Shown here: piece after piece, positions 10,435 through 22,661 of the stretch | How the letters are laid out: every line of letters starts with the position of its first letter | Numbering within the stretch: position 1 is the stretch's first letter | NCBI GenBank assembly: GCA_023014485.1 | Contig: JAJOZX010012301.1 | Span: 5,001 to 69,000, forward strand | DNA length: 64,000 bases | Source: Bathynomus jamesi | Lineage: Eukaryota; Arthropoda; Malacostraca; Isopoda; Cirolanidae | Reading direction: 5' to 3' | Made by a program: the position numbers and the translations under genes | The notes under the pieces: generated by a model | Seen by the model: only the letters and a program-made list of their open reading frames with translations | Told to the model about the DNA's origin: nothing | The model's database searches: none

Positions 10435-11511
10435 GTATGCAAAACTTTGGGTACCCCTACTGAATTCCTAAAAATGCTCGAATTGTGATACATCCGGGAA
10501 AGGATAAATCCTCGGACATATGTCAAAATATATTGCCATATACTTGTAAAAAACAAGAATTAAATTAAAGTTGACAGCTTATTTAGAGGGATAATAAGGT
10601 TCATTTCTCAAGACTGCAAACCAAAAGCTTTGCTGTCATTACTTCAAGCAGACGCTTCCTATATCTTTGTACTATCTTTTAGGTTCGCGTTTTTCGTTGC
10701 CGTGACCTTTCTTCTTCACAAACCTTCAATTCTATCAATTTTCTATTTCTTCTTCCTTCGACCATCGCTTCAGATCTTCCTCAAGACGCTCGATAACAGG
10801 TACGGGTACTGTGAATGCCATTTCAGAACTTTGCTTTTCTTCCGTCCAGATCATTCCAATGTATTTTTAGATAGATATCATAGTTTGGATCATTTATCTT
10901 CCTGGAATATCCATCCACGTCCCATCTTCAACTTCCTCACTGAAATCAAAAGGTTTCCATCCAAAATCTATTGATACTTTGCTGAATCCACTGTTTCATC
11001 AATTCGAACCAAATTGTCCGTACCTGCAGATGAAACACAAACAGGGTATGATCGAACTGCTATCCTGTTTCACTGTCAGGATAGTGTTCTTTTCTTTAAA
11101 TGCTTTCTTCTTTTTCCTTCAAACCTCTTTTGTCTTACTGGACCAAAAATTGTTGTTTCAGTACCCTTGACAATCATTGAGGTGTGCCTTGTCATGTGTG
11201 AAACATGCAACTTCGTGACAAGGAATCAGAAATGGCTTCTTCCTTGCAACCCTCTCGTGACTACGTATTCGCACGATGTATTTGTTCATAATGAAAGTTC
11301 TACGAATTAGTGATTTTGAGGGGTACTTAAACTTTTGTGTTGCAATCTTCAAAACAAATCTCTCCATCCCTCTTCATGGGGTATCCATTTCTCTTTATTC
11401 ATTATTCATTATAATATACATATTATATCTGGGAATTTATACTTTTCTGGATGCACCACAATTTTAACCCTTTCAAGAATTTAGTAAGGGTGCCCAAACT
11501 TTAGCATGCAA
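10435..11511 (-). mobile_element. Degenerate Tc1-like transposon
   Basis: Inverted ends of the type TGCAAAACTTTGGGTACCC lie at 10438 and, inverted, at about 11485-11508. On the minus strand the interior decodes, with many stops, as a Tc1 transposase. An upstream piece reads RVARKKPFLIPCHEVA. The DDE domain appears as MGRGWIFQEDNDPNYD (the second catalytic Asp region), and the C-terminus as YRKRLLEVMTAKL. Size and motif order fit Tc1 (about 1.1-1.3 kb). The plus-strand ORFs here are shadows. Confidence 0.72.
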
Positions 11512-11525
11512 CTATGTATTGTATA

Positions 11526-11722
11526 CAGAGGGTTGACAAAATAAATGGACACCACAAATGGCAAAGCTCATCAATGGAATGCCAGAACGTAAGTCACCTT
11601 TATATAATGCAAAAGGAAAAGCACACCATTGTTTAAAAGTAGATAATGACAGATTTATGACTTTCATTATCGAGTCAAAGTAAATAAACACCTGCAGTTT
11701 CTCCATATTTTTTGTCACACTG
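11526..11722. mobile_element. MITE family M2 (TTGACAAAA..GGACACCA ends)
   Basis: The left end GGTTGACAAAATAAATGGACACC and the interior ATGGCAAAGCTCATCAATGG recur in 26785-26897 and, inverted, in 62290-62516. The right end TTTTTTGTCACACTGTA is decayed. TA lies at the borders. Confidence 0.6.
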
Positions 11723-11921
11723 TATATTCTGAAATGAAGAAATAGAACAGAAATACTTCAGGCAATAGAGGTCACCCACAGAAACCATTTTACTCGCTGG
11801 ATTTAAGTGGGTTTCATAGGCTACGGCACGGGGAGAGCTGTAATCCGTCGTGCAGAAATACATTCTAAATTTGGTATATTAGAGCAACTTTAGAGTAATT
11901 ATTTACTCTTACCCCCTAAAT

Positions 11922-12131
11922 TAGTTTTGGAAAAAAGTTCGCCTAAGAATATAAAATGCCCAAAAGCACAAAGAATTCCTGTAGTCGGTGATATCCTACT
12001 TTTACGTGGATATTTTATTCTTTTTGGTGACAGTAAGAGAATTATAAAACAAAAGCATCACTAAGCAATAAAGACTGGATTTTGTTTTTCAGAAATTTTA
12101 TTTCTAGGCGAACTTATTTCCGAAACACTTC
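11922..12131. mobile_element. MITE family M3 (GGAAA.AAGTTCGCCTA ends)
   Basis: AGTTTTGGAAAAAAGTTCGC at the left is answered by CTAGGCGAACTTATTTCCG at the right. A similar end (CTAGGCGGACTTATTTCCGA) occurs at 62020-62042. There is no ORF. Confidence 0.55.
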
Positions 12132-12478
12132 AAATTCTTAAAAGTGAAATGCCCGACTCCATGACTCATATTTATTAAGTTAGTGAATGTTCAAATTGTA
12201 CGTTATGAAGCCGTTTACGCGTGTCATTTCTCTTATACAAAGAACTACGGGCATTACCTAACATTCTAGTTGAGACGTAAGCAAACTCCTCTCAAATTCC
12301 CACTTTTATGATAGGATCACATGAAGTCTACTACGGAGGACCTCAAAGTGAATATTCAAAAACAGTGTGCCAACGTCTCAACTACTGTACAATATGAAAA
12401 GTGTCCGTAGTAGTTTATGGAAGAAAAACGTGTGTGAGAAACGGTTTTACGCAGACAAACTTTGGGGTTCGCACTCAC
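12132..12478. other. Intronic stretch without recognised features
   Basis: Nothing recognised. A (TC)n run follows at 12476-12498. Confidence 0.45.
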
Positions 12479-12504
12479 TCTCTCTCTCTCTCTCTCTCAA
12501 TATA

Positions 12505-12822
12505 CAGGGTGCTTCAAACAAATGTTACCACTTATAAACACTTAAATAAACAAAAAACCCACACAACCTGTATGTTTATTTGCTTGTTTTTCAATAATGT
12601 TTTTTTTCAGCGATTGTACGAGTGATTAATGAGTGAACCCTATTCAATGGAAATGTATACATGGTTTACATACATCAGAGCAACGCAAATTTCTGCGTTG
12701 CCATAATGTAAACCTTGTAGGCAGTTGTAGCCAAATACTTACCTAAAAAAAAAAAAAAAAAAAGCGGTAAGCAATGACATATTAGCGCCATGTAAGTGGT
12801 AATTTTTTTTTTAAGCACCCTG
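12505..12822. mobile_element. MITE M4 (CAGGGTGCTTCAAA ends) set in microsatellites
   Basis: CAGGGTGCTTCAAACAAATG at 12505 follows TA. The inverse, TAAGTGGTAATT..AAGCACCCTG, ends at 12822, before TG(TA)n. The arms match for about 30 bp, and the mariner-type TA target fits. Confidence 0.72.
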
Positions 12823-12831
12823 TGTATATAT

Positions 12832-12870
<39 letters not shown>
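12823..12870. repeat. (TA)n microsatellite
   Basis: A near-pure TA tract of about 48 bp between MITE M4 and the Penelope-like arm. Confidence 0.9.
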
Positions 12871-12874
<4 letters not shown>

Positions 12875-12928
12875 AACAGGAACACCAGAGAAAATACAAA
12901 CATCCTTCAAGGTTTAATAGTACCAACG

Positions 12929-12956
12929 TTTCGGAATGCACTAATTCCATCTTCAG
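12929..12956 (-). ncRNA. Hammerhead-like ribozyme core (minus arm)
   Basis: On the minus strand: CTGAAGA, then a stem GGAAT/ATTCC with loop TAGTGC, then GAAAC. This satisfies the CUGANGA ... GAAA core with a perfect 5-bp stem II. A possible short stem III is AC-GUUG-GU before an A. Stem I pairing is unclear. Hammerheads are known in Penelope-like terminal repeats. Confidence 0.55.
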
Positions 12957-13156
12957 GGCTAAAACAATAAAATTCCAAATCACATACAAAATACAAATTG
13001 CTTAATAACAATTTAAAATAAACTTAAAAAATTATAAAAAGTAGCTAAGAAAATGTAAACATTAAAACTAAAAGGAAATAAATGTGAAGTTAAAAAGTTA
13101 AAATTATAAAAAATAAAAGCATTAAAACTGAAATGTAAATAAAATAAACTAGTACC

Positions 13157-13528
13157 TTAACCAAAACATAGCAAATCTATCGATGATTCGTCAGAATTTA
13201 GGTCTGGTTTTAGTTTATAAATAAACAAAGACTCCATAATTTTAAGCTTAAGGTCAGAGCTTCCGGCAGCAAGTACGGTGAAATTAGACTGTGAAATTGG
13301 GTGGTTATTGTTGTGCGAGTGATTACGTATGAGAGAATTAGGTGGTTTGCCAAGGGGTAAATTTGTACGGACCGATTTACCGAGATGTTCGTAAATACGA
13401 GATTTTAAATGTCTTTTAGTTTTACCTATATATGACCCCATACAGTGGTCACACTTGTATTGATAAACTATAGATGACTTAAGAAGTGTAGGAATAACAT
13501 CCTTGTATTTAAAGACATTTAAAGACAT
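13157..13528 (-). pseudogene. Penelope-like element GIY-YIG endonuclease domain (partial)
   Basis: This 123-residue stretch carries the hallmark C-terminal module of Penelope-like elements: VYQYKCDHCMGSYIGKTKRH, followed by LKSRIYEHLGK and a conserved H-rich segment, ending SSIDLLCFG before a stop at 13157. The variant GIY-YIG signature is seen as YQY..C..C.GSYIGKT with R and EH downstream, and the paired cysteines are typical of this clade. The reverse transcriptase part that should precede it is missing, because the copy is cut at 13528 and continues as an inverted copy. In an intact element the domain nicks target DNA for priming. It is labelled a pseudogene because only the end of the protein remains. 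Confidence 0.82.
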
Positions 13529-14070
13529 TTAAAATCTCGTATTTACGAACATCTCGGTAAATCGGTCCGTACAAATTTACCCCTTGGCAAACCACCTAAT
13601 TCTCTCATACGTAATCACTCGCACAACAATAACCACCCAATTTCACAGTCTAATTTCACCGTACTTGCTGCCGGAAGCTCTGACCTTAAGCTTAAAATTA
13701 TGGAGTCTTTGTTTATTTATAAACTAAAACCAGACCTAAATTCTGACGAATCATCGATAGATTTGCTATGTTTTGGTTAAGGTACTAGTTTATTTTATTT
13801 ACATTTCAGTTTTAATGCTTTTACTTTTTATAATTTTAACTTTTTAACTTCACATTTATTTACCTTTTAGTTTTAATGTTTTACATTTTCTTAGCTACTT
13901 TTTATAATTTTTTAAGTTTATTTTAAATTGTTATTAAGCAATTTGTATTTTGTATGTGATTTGGAATTTTATTGTTTTAGCCCTGAAGATGGAATTAGTG
14001 CATTCCGAAACGTTGGTACTATTAAACCTTGAAGGATGTTTGTATTTTCTCTGGTGTTCCTGTTTATTAT
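13517..14070 (+). mobile_element. Penelope-like element fragment, plus arm of the palindrome
   Basis: The mirror copy of the minus arm. The last 81 codons of the GIY-YIG ORF (about 13538-13780, stop TAA 13778-13780) are in frame, starting inside LKSRIYEHLGKSV. The 3' UTR and hammerhead-like core follow. A short direct repeat of ACATTTAAAG (13507-13530) marks the junction. Confidence 0.8.
13983..14010 (+). ncRNA. Hammerhead-like ribozyme core (plus arm)
   Basis: CTGAAGA (13983-13989), stem II GGAAT/ATTCC, GAAA (14007-14010). It has the same sequence as the minus-arm core, in mirror position about 50 bp from the element end. Confidence 0.55.
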
Positions 14071-14103
14071 TAAACTGCGTTTTCCGCGCCACCAATCAAT
14101 AGC

Positions 14104-14137
<34 letters not shown>
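14104..14137. repeat. (TA)n microsatellite at the LINE-A 3' end
   Basis: A TA tract directly beyond the 3' terminus of the minus-strand LINE-A. CR1/jockey-type LINEs often end in simple repeats instead of poly(A). Confidence 0.85.
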
Positions 14138-14140
<3 letters not shown>

Positions 14141-14157
14141 ACCTTATGAACCTTATG

Positions 14158-16285
14158 TTTTTCGTGTGTTGGTCTCTCTTCACACGGAGGTCAAGCTGGT
14201 GGCCCCGCCTCTAGGTCTGGGCTGGTGGAGGAGCGAGTTACTTTCTTGCGCTCTCCACCGTACATAGCCAGGCACGCCCGGCTCATCTGGTACTGTCCTG
14301 AGCCAGGCATCCAGTCTTTTCTTGAAGACTTCAACTTTGACCCCCGTTTCGTTTCTGAGGTCCTTAGGAAGCTGGTTGAAAAGTCTTGGCCCCCTGACAA
14401 CCAAGCTATTTTCCTTCAGGGTTGAGGAGGTCCCTTGTCGTGCTTTTAATTTGGGAACACTACACATTCTGCCTTTCCTATTTTCCAGTGTTGTTTGAAT
14501 GGTAATTGGGTTTAGTTTTAGGTTTGGTACCAGTTTTTCGATCATTTTCCATATGTAGATTATGATGTACCTCTCTCTTCTTCTTTCCAGTGAGTACAGA
14601 TTTAGTTTACGTAGTCTTTCCCAGTAGTCGAGTTCTTTGCAGCCATCAATCTTGGCTGTGAAATGCCTTTGCGTTTCTTCTAGTTTATTACTTTCTTCCT
14701 TTTTATATGGGGACGTCAAAACTGAGCAGTATTCAAGTTTGGTATAATCAGTGTTTTTAGCAGGGGAATCATTACTGTCCTGTCCCTTCTCTTGAACGTT
14801 CTTAGAACCTGTCCGGCGACTCTTTTTGCTTTATTTATCGCTATCTGATTTTGTGTTTCGAATTTCGCATCATCTGTCATTATTATCCCGAGATCAATCG
14901 CTTTCATGCTTCTCTGAATTTCCTGTCTATCTGGAGCATAATATGCAGTCTGTTTTTCTTCTTCTTTTCTACCATATCTCAAGAGCTGAAATTTCTCGGC
15001 GTTGAATGACATGTTGTTGTCTTCTGACCATTTGTATATTTTGTTCGTGTACCTCTGCAAGGCCTCCACGTCATGTACATCGCTGATTTTTCTGCTGATC
15101 TTTGTATCGTCTGCAAAGGATGTTACTATACTATTGCTGTTTACTCCGCTGTCTATGTCTGTTAGCATGATAATGAACAGGAGTGGGGCCAGTACTGTCC
15201 CTTGTGGTACTGAGCTGCGTACTTCCGATTCTGATGATGATATACCTTGAATTTTGACGACCTGCAGACGATCACTAAGGAAGTTGTAGATCCATTTTCC
15301 CACTTTGCCTGTTATTCCCATGTCTTTAATTTTATGTCCTATTATACCATGGTCACATTTATCGAAAGCTTTAGCAAAATCTGTGTATATAACATCGTAG
15401 TTGTCATTGCCTTCCAATGCATCTAGGATATTGTTGTAGTGCTCTATTAGTTGTGATAGGCATGATCTACCTGATCGGAATCCATGCTGATTTTCGTTGA
15501 ATCTTTCCCGTGTCTCCAGGAAATCATAAATTTTCTCTCTAACTATTCTTTCAAATACTTTGGTGAGGTGGGACGTCAGTGACACTGGTCTATAGTTCTT
15601 TGCTTGAATCTGTCCCCTCCTTTATATATAGGGACAATGTTTGCTCTTTTCAAGATGCTCGGTATTTCCCCAGTGTCTAGGGATCTTCTCCATATCCAGT
15701 ATAAAGGTGTAGCTATTTCATTTTTACAGTTTTTAATCAATAATGCGTTCCAATTGTCCGGACCTGCAGCTGAATGTATTTTCATTTGTTCTATAGCTCT
15801 CGCTACATCTTCTGGTGTAAACTCAAAGTCTGTTATATACTCTCCTTGCATTCCTCTTCAAAGAATGCATTTATGTCAGGTATCGCTTTGTCACTTTTTG
15901 GGGTACTGAAAACTGATTCATATTGAGCTCTCAATGTATCAGATATTTCTTTTGGATCGTCGGTTAGTTCATTATTTCCCGTCCTCAAGGGCCCAATAGC
16001 GGCGCGCGTTTTTGTTTTCCTTTTTGCATAGCTATAGAAGTATTTTGGATTTTCCTTTATTGCTTCTACCGCCTTTTCCTCTTCCCTCTCTGTATGGTCC
16101 TTAATCAGGGATTGTATTTCCCTATCGATACCCTCCAGTTTTTCTTTTATTATTTTCCTGCCATTATCTCCGCAGTTTCCTAACTTCGCCTCCACTCTTT
16201 CTTTCTTTTGCGGAATAGTCTTCTCTTTTGCCTTTCTAGCCAGCTCCTCTTTCCTTTTGGCTGTGATTTCGGAGCATATTTTTCT
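14158..16285 (-). pseudogene. LINE-A copy 1: non-LTR retrotransposon ORF2 (linker, RT, C-terminus), 5' truncated
   Basis: Read from 16285 down, it shows an EEP-RT linker (AIKENPKYFYSYAKRKTKTR), then the pre-RT block KIHSAAGPDNWNALLIKNC. The RT domain follows: HGFRSGRSCLSQLIEHYN, VIYTDFAKAFDKCDHGI, SSVPQGTVLAPLLFIIMLTD and the catalytic FADDTK. The C-terminal block LERRRERYIIIYIWKMIEKL ends at TSLTSV (stop near 14180). The motif set is that of jockey/CR1-type non-LTR elements. Three ORF pieces (15833-16435, 14716-15585, 14180-14719) are joined only by frameshifts, although each is long and little decayed, so the copy is fairly young. The endonuclease is missing: the copy stops at a microsatellite at 16287, beyond which a related copy runs the other way. 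The clade beyond jockey/CR1-like is uncertain. Confidence 0.85.
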
Positions 16286-16286
16286 A

Positions 16287-16318
<32 letters not shown>

Positions 16319-16348
16319 GAGAACCCCGCAAATATATATATACACCAC
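16287..16348. repeat. (TA)n(CA)n compound microsatellite
   Basis: ATATATATAT(AC)n, then ATATATATAC. It separates the 5' ends of the two head-to-head LINE-A copies. Confidence 0.85.
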
Positions 16349-18875
16349 AACACTACCACCCATCAATAATACAACAACCACAGTGGTATCAAGGGTCGCA
16401 ACCCCAAGATTCCCAAATGCAGCGGCCCAACTCATAACACCAAACAGAAACTGACATCGACCAGAAAACGACCATTATTTAGGAAAATCGAACACGAGGA
16501 TTAGAAACCCAGTAAATGTATTATACATAAACATACAAAGCCTCTATACTGATCATGCAGACTGCAAATTACAATACTTATAAAATTTAGCTACGGAAAC
16601 CAGCATAGATATCATACAGTATGCCTAACGGAAACACACACAAGTGCGAAAAGGGCTGTGAAAACTGCATCGAGAATACTGAAATAGCATTGTTGAACTA
16701 CAACATATACAGAGCAGATAGAGTGGTTAGACGAGGGGGAGGGTGTTGTATCTACGTGAAAAAAACAAACGCATGCAATGTGAAGGTAAGCAAATCAAAC
16801 AGCACAGCCGAAATTATTATTTTAGAAGTAAGAGAACTGAACCTAACCATTATGGACGTCTACAGACCACCAAACACCACAAAAAGTGAATTCCAATTTG
16901 CCACAAATGGAATAGAAAATACGTTAAAATTACTTGAAACTACAGCAAAAAATATTCTAATTTGTGGAGATTTTAATTTCCCATTCATAACGGAAGAAAA
17001 ATGACGAAGTCATATATGTGGAGAAATTCCATAGCAACATCACAAAAGATGATACAACCCAAGTAATAATGCTATTAGGTATGATGGAACATTACGCCCT
17101 TACTCAGGAAATCTGTGAAGCCACTAGAAAAGAGAACGTTTTGGATTTAATTTTGACAAATAACAATGATAATAATAATAATAAATAAAAAACTAACGCA
17201 CATTAAATAAAATAAATAGCCAGCCTCGCACAAATTTCTCCCACAATAACCTAATCGATATGGAAGTGAAGTAAGCACCCAGAGGTCAGAAAACATATCT
17301 CAGAGGCAGAAGGAATATTTGAAGGCTTAAACATAAATTCGGATTGGGAAAGTGTAAATAAAGATTTAAAGTAAGTAAACTGGGAATTGCTACTTCACGA
17401 GAAGACTCCAGAACAAATACTAGGTATAATGGAGACTGAAACCAAACCTATATCACTGAAGCATGTTCCAGAGAGCGAAAAAAGAAAACGTAGCAAGGTC
17501 GAAAGAAATCAGGACACTATTTAGACAACGGAAGCAAACCATAAAACATCTCCACAGATGCATGGAGACTCAAACTAGAGAGGAAACTAGGCGAAATAGA
17601 AATGGACCTAAAGCAAACATTCATACACAAGATAAACGAGGAGGAAAACAAGGTAGCAGAAAACATAAAATAACCCAAAATACTTCTACACGTTTGCAAA
17701 AAGGAAAATGCAATGTAAAGAGAGTATTGGTCCGTTGATACACGGGGAGGCCAAACACACAAATGACCCCCAAAAAATGAGAGAACTGCTTAAAGAACAA
17801 TTTAACTCTGTTTAGCACCCATAAGTCCGAGATGAAAGTAGAAAACCCAGACGAATTTTTTGACTGATATAAATCAGCCAAGAACAAATTCTGCCACAAA
17901 CCTATTAATGGACAGAGTTCTCGAAAGGAGATGTAATTAAGTTCTATCACAGATGCGAGACAATTCAGCACCAGGCCCGGCCACATGGAGTGCCACGTTT
18001 CTGAAGAAATGTAGAGTACTGTATTGACATAATACCACTATACTTACTATGGAGGAAATCACACTACACAGGACAAATTCCACTCTACTTAAAGAACGCA
18101 AACATTACTCCCTCATTTAAAGGTGGTAACAGAGCAATGCCGAAGAATTATCGGACGGTAGCTCTCACCTCTTACCTTATAAAGTGTTTTGAACGTATGA
18201 TTAGAGGTAAAACTACCTACCACCTACAAGAAAAGAACTTGTACAACCCAAATTAACATGGTTTCAGGGCTGGAAGATCATGCCTATCACAGCTATTAGA
18301 CCACCAGGAGAAAATATTGGAAACACTGTGTCGAGGACGTAATATATATTGACTTTGCTAAAGCCTTCGATAAATGTGACCATGGAATTATAGCACATAA
18401 ACTTAAGAATACAGGAATTGCTGGGAAAATGGATATTTAATTTCTTGACGCAAACAACACAGAGTGGTGGTAAATGGAGTCAACTCGGAAGTCTCGGAAA
18501 TAGAGAGCTCTCTCCCAGAAGGGGCAGTATTAGCTCCCTTGCTGTTCATAATAATGATTGCAGATATTGATGCAGATATTAATGACAGTATTGTATCATG
18601 TTTCGCAGATGAGACAAAGATATGCAAGGAAATATTGAACGAAGGTGACGTACAAAAATTACAAAACATCATTGAAACATTATTGCAGTGGGCAGAAGAC
18701 AACAATATGAAGTTCAATGTAGAAAAATTCCAACTTTTAAGATATGGTAATAACAAGGAGCTACAGAAAAAAGGGTACAAAACTCTGCAAGCAAAACAGA
18801 TAACACCAAATTCACAAGTCATGGATCTTAAAGTAATAATTTCGTCGGATGGAGAATTCGGAGAGTATTATAAGA

Positions 18876-19457
<582 letters not shown>

Positions 19458-20289
19458 ACATCACAATTACAACGGCTAGAAAAATAATGGAAATCATCTG
19501 GAGGAGCTTCCGCAGCAGAGAAGCAATCATCATACTCAAATTATGGAGTAGTGTAGTACTACCAATAATTGAGTATTGTTCAGTACTCACAAGCTCATAC
19601 AGAAAACGAGACATTGCGAACATTGAAGCTATACAAAGGACTTTTACGTCTAAGATAGAGGAAACGGAAGGTGAAGACTACTGGTCTCGACTACAATCCC
19701 TGAAACTCTACTCTCTCGAAAGAAGGCGCGAGCGGTACACAATAATATACATATGGAAAATACTTGAGGGCTCTCCCCCTAACCTTACAAATGAAATACA
19801 AACAAACTTGAATGAGAAAAAAAGGCAGATTTTGTACTGTCCCAGCTGCGGTAGAACTGGGGCCATGAAACTGAGGATGGAAAATACCCTCAGACGAGGA
19901 CCATAGTTTTCAATGCCCTACCAAAAAAAAGTAAGGAATCTCCGGTACACCGACCTCAATAACTTCAAGAACCAGCTGGACAGATTCCTGTGCAAAGTCC
20001 CTGACCAGCCTCAGGCTCCCTTGCTTGAGGGGGCCCCCCAATCAACTGAGTTTCGACTATATAATTCGATATTTCGCAAATTTCTTTTATTAAATATGAC
20101 AGAGTACACAAACTGACAAATTCCCCGTTTTATTTTATGTTTTATAGGCCCTAAAGTAAAGTTTGTTTAATACGGTTAGGTTTTGGCAAACGGCAAAATA
20201 CAGTGTGTTGAGGGTTCTTTTAAGTTTGTTTCTCAATTAGCCTAAACACCGTACATATAATTCGTGTAAATGTACTATGTGATGTACAT

Positions 20290-20665
20290 GTATTGTTGCT
20301 AAAAATCTATAGAAAAGGGCCCTCAAAAAAAAATTACCCTCAGGACCAAGTACACAATTAATCCGCCCCTGCCCAAAGGTATATTAAGAAAAAATTTTGG
20401 ATACCAATCAGTGTGGGTATTTTAAAAAAGAGATTTATTTTTGAGCAAACGTACAAGTTGTTAAAATAGGATGAGTAATTAACAAAAACGTAACATATTG
20501 AAAAGAATGAGAATTTATGACAAAAAAACACGTCTGTACATCTAAGTGTATTTTTAATCAAAAACATCTTTTGTAAATTGTAAGAAGAAGAGTATGTACG
20601 GAGCGGGGCCCCCATATTCATCATTGCCCCGGGCCTACGAGGTGTATTAATCCGCCTCTGATCAG
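20290..20665. mobile_element. Fragments of hAT-like transposon ends
   Basis: Two segments in the same orientation end in ACACAATTAATCCGCCCCTG (about 20372) and GTGTATTAATCCGCCTCTGA (about 20661). Both resemble hAT termini of the CAGRGGCGGATTAAT type with the GGGCCC-rich body that precedes them. The matching left ends were not found. Confidence 0.4.
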
Positions 20666-21165
20666 ACAGCATTTCTCTCTCTCACCAAATTTCGCAAATG
20701 AGGCGGAATGCTGCAGAGGGGTTGACCGCAGGTCGATCCTGAACCGTCGTTCACTCTCTCATAAAGTGACGAAGTAAGTAACGAGAAACACACACACACA
20801 CACACACACACACACTTCGGCTGGAATATTAAACCACCTTTTCATATTCATTGAAATATTAAAATGTATAAACGTGCAAGAAAAGAAAAAAAAAAAGATC
20901 GAAATGGAATAATGTGGACACGAATAAAAATGAATAACGAATGTATTAAATTCATTGAAAAGAGTATCACTTTCGCTTACCTCAATTATTCATTTACTTA
21001 CTCAATTCATTAATAAAAAAGATTGTGAATTTCTGATTGGATTTTGGCAAATTTTAAGATGGAGTCCCAATTTTACTTCATAAAATTCTCAGTAAATAGA
21101 GGAGCGGAATATATATTTCTCATATTTGCATTGTGAAGTAATATTCACGAGCGATCGCTCGCACG
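20666..21165. other. Intronic stretch, (CA)n at 20788-20815, otherwise nothing recognised
   Basis: No gene or transposon recognised. A (TA)n tract follows at 21166-21196. Confidence 0.5.
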
Positions 21166-21196
<31 letters not shown>

Positions 21197-21199
<3 letters not shown>

Positions 21200-21402
21200 G
21201 GTGATCAAAAAGTCGATGTGCACCTATATTACTCAGAGACAAAAATGCATACATAAAAGAAGTTAGATATTTTAATAAAAAATTGCACGATATAAATTGC
21301 ACGATATCGTATAATTTTTTATTAAAATATCTAACTTCTTGTATGTATGCACTTTTGTCTCTCAAAGTAATATAGGTGCACATCGACTTTTTGATCACCC
21401 TG
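21197..21402. mobile_element. Near-perfect palindromic MITE M5
   Basis: CAGGGTGATCAAAAAGTCGA starts at 21197 after (TA)n and its inverse ends at 21402 before TG(TA)n. The two 100-bp arms are nearly identical (for example GTGCACCTATATTACT). The centre is ATTGCACGATATAAATTGCA. The TA-flanked ends suggest a mariner-type transposase in trans. Confidence 0.85.
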
Positions 21403-21655
21403 TGTATATAATATATATATATATATATATATACATATATATGTCTCTTGTCATAGAGAAATAAGATATAAGAGAACGAGAAAATAGTTTTAACTGTACA
21501 TTAATTGGTAAGTCGATTGTATTATTTGTAATCTAGTTCATGCCAATCCACATTGCCAATAACCTAACAGTATTGGCACGTGATACATACAAACTCGTCA
21601 TGATCAATTCTGTTATATCTTATATTACCCGATGTGAACGAACTTTTGTTACACG

Positions 21656-21718
<63 letters not shown>
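21403..21718. other. Intronic spacer with flanking (TA)n tracts
   Basis: (TA)n at 21403-21442 and about 21657-21716. Nothing recognised between them. Confidence 0.6.
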
Positions 21719-22116
21719 CAGGGTGTCCCATAAGTCCGGCATCATAGGAGAAATTCATATTTTTCTATTTCTACAAACCATAAATCATATTTTTCTCTTT
21801 CTACAGGCCATAATGTCTGTGAGCAAGGAAGAACGAATCCAGATAATTCTACTCATAGATTTTTATCTCTGGGGCCACTTGAAAGCGCTGGTATACGCAG
21901 AGAAAATTAGGAGTGTTGAACATTTGCGGCAGCGCATTATTGGGGCATGTAACACCATTACTCCTGACATCATTCACCGTGTGCTTGCTGACTGGGTATC
22001 ACGTCTGAATTTGTGTATTGAAAACAATGGTGGGCATACTGAGCACGTTCTGTAAATAAAAGCTTTGTTTGCCTTTTTTTATTATTTTTCCTATGATGCC
22101 GGACTTATGGGACACC
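21719..22116 (+). mobile_element. Internally deleted IS630/Tc1/mariner element M6, copy 1
   Basis: CAGGGTGTCCCATAAGTCCG opens at 21719 in (TA)n, and the inverse CCGGACTTATGGGACACC ends at 22116. The ORF starts at ATGTCTGTGAGCAAGGAAGA as MSVSKEERIQIILLI, then jumps by internal deletion to the C-terminal segment DFYLWGHLKALVYAEKI and ends at GGHTEHVL. The N-terminal start and the last catalytic segment are thus fused directly, so helix-turn-helix and most of the DDE core are lost. A sister copy at 57670 keeps the N-terminal half. Confidence 0.75.
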
Positions 22117-22133
22117 ATATATATATATATTAT

Positions 22134-22196
<63 letters not shown>
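22117..22196. repeat. (TA)n microsatellite
   Basis: About 80 bp of TA repeats with two TT/AA interruptions, directly abutting M6. Confidence 0.93.
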
Positions 22197-22661
22197 TATA
22201 ATGGGTGGTCGCGCGTGTCTGTGTAAATGAATGTTAAGTATGAACTAAAATACGTTCATTTTTCATTTGAGACAAACAATATAAAAGAATTTACTTTTAC
22301 GAAGGTTTGTTTATTTGAACTTCTTTGTTAGATTTTTATCTTTTTTAATCAGAGCCTAAAAGAATTAAAACACCCGAAAGTGATACGTCCGTCTTCAAAC
22401 AAATGGAACGACAGGAAACCCCAAACATTTTGGCGCAAAGCCACACACATTCGTATATACGTAATCACACAAACACACATTGTGGATGTACCCCCACACA
22501 TATATATATATATACACGTGCGCGCGCGCGCGCTTAATTAAATTAGAGCACTAAAAAAAAATGCGTGCCCTTAGCATGCAATAAAATAAAAAACATAGCA
22601 ACAGTCCTCTCTCATATCAACCAGGTAATTTATACCTGAAAGTAAATAGCAAACTAATTAC
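22197..22661. other. Intronic stretch, short (TA)n(CG)n at 22497-22535
   Basis: TATATATATACACGTGCGCGCGCGCGC is the only structured element. No gene or transposon recognised. Confidence 0.5.

Larger units (their letters stand above)
12871..13528 (-). mobile_element. Penelope-like element fragment, minus arm of a palindrome
   Basis: It reads on the minus strand as the 3' part of a Penelope-like retroelement: the end of the GIY-YIG ORF, a 300-bp 3' UTR, a hammerhead-like core, and the end CTCTGGTGTTCCTGTTTATT. It is the inverse of 13517-14070 almost base for base. Such inverted, tandem-like arrangements of terminal repeats are known for Penelope-like elements. Confidence 0.8.

Noticed and set aside
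10630..11310. Plus-strand ORFs of 114, 63 and 98 residues
   Set aside because: They are antisense to a decayed Tc1 transposase, whose motifs read on the minus strand.
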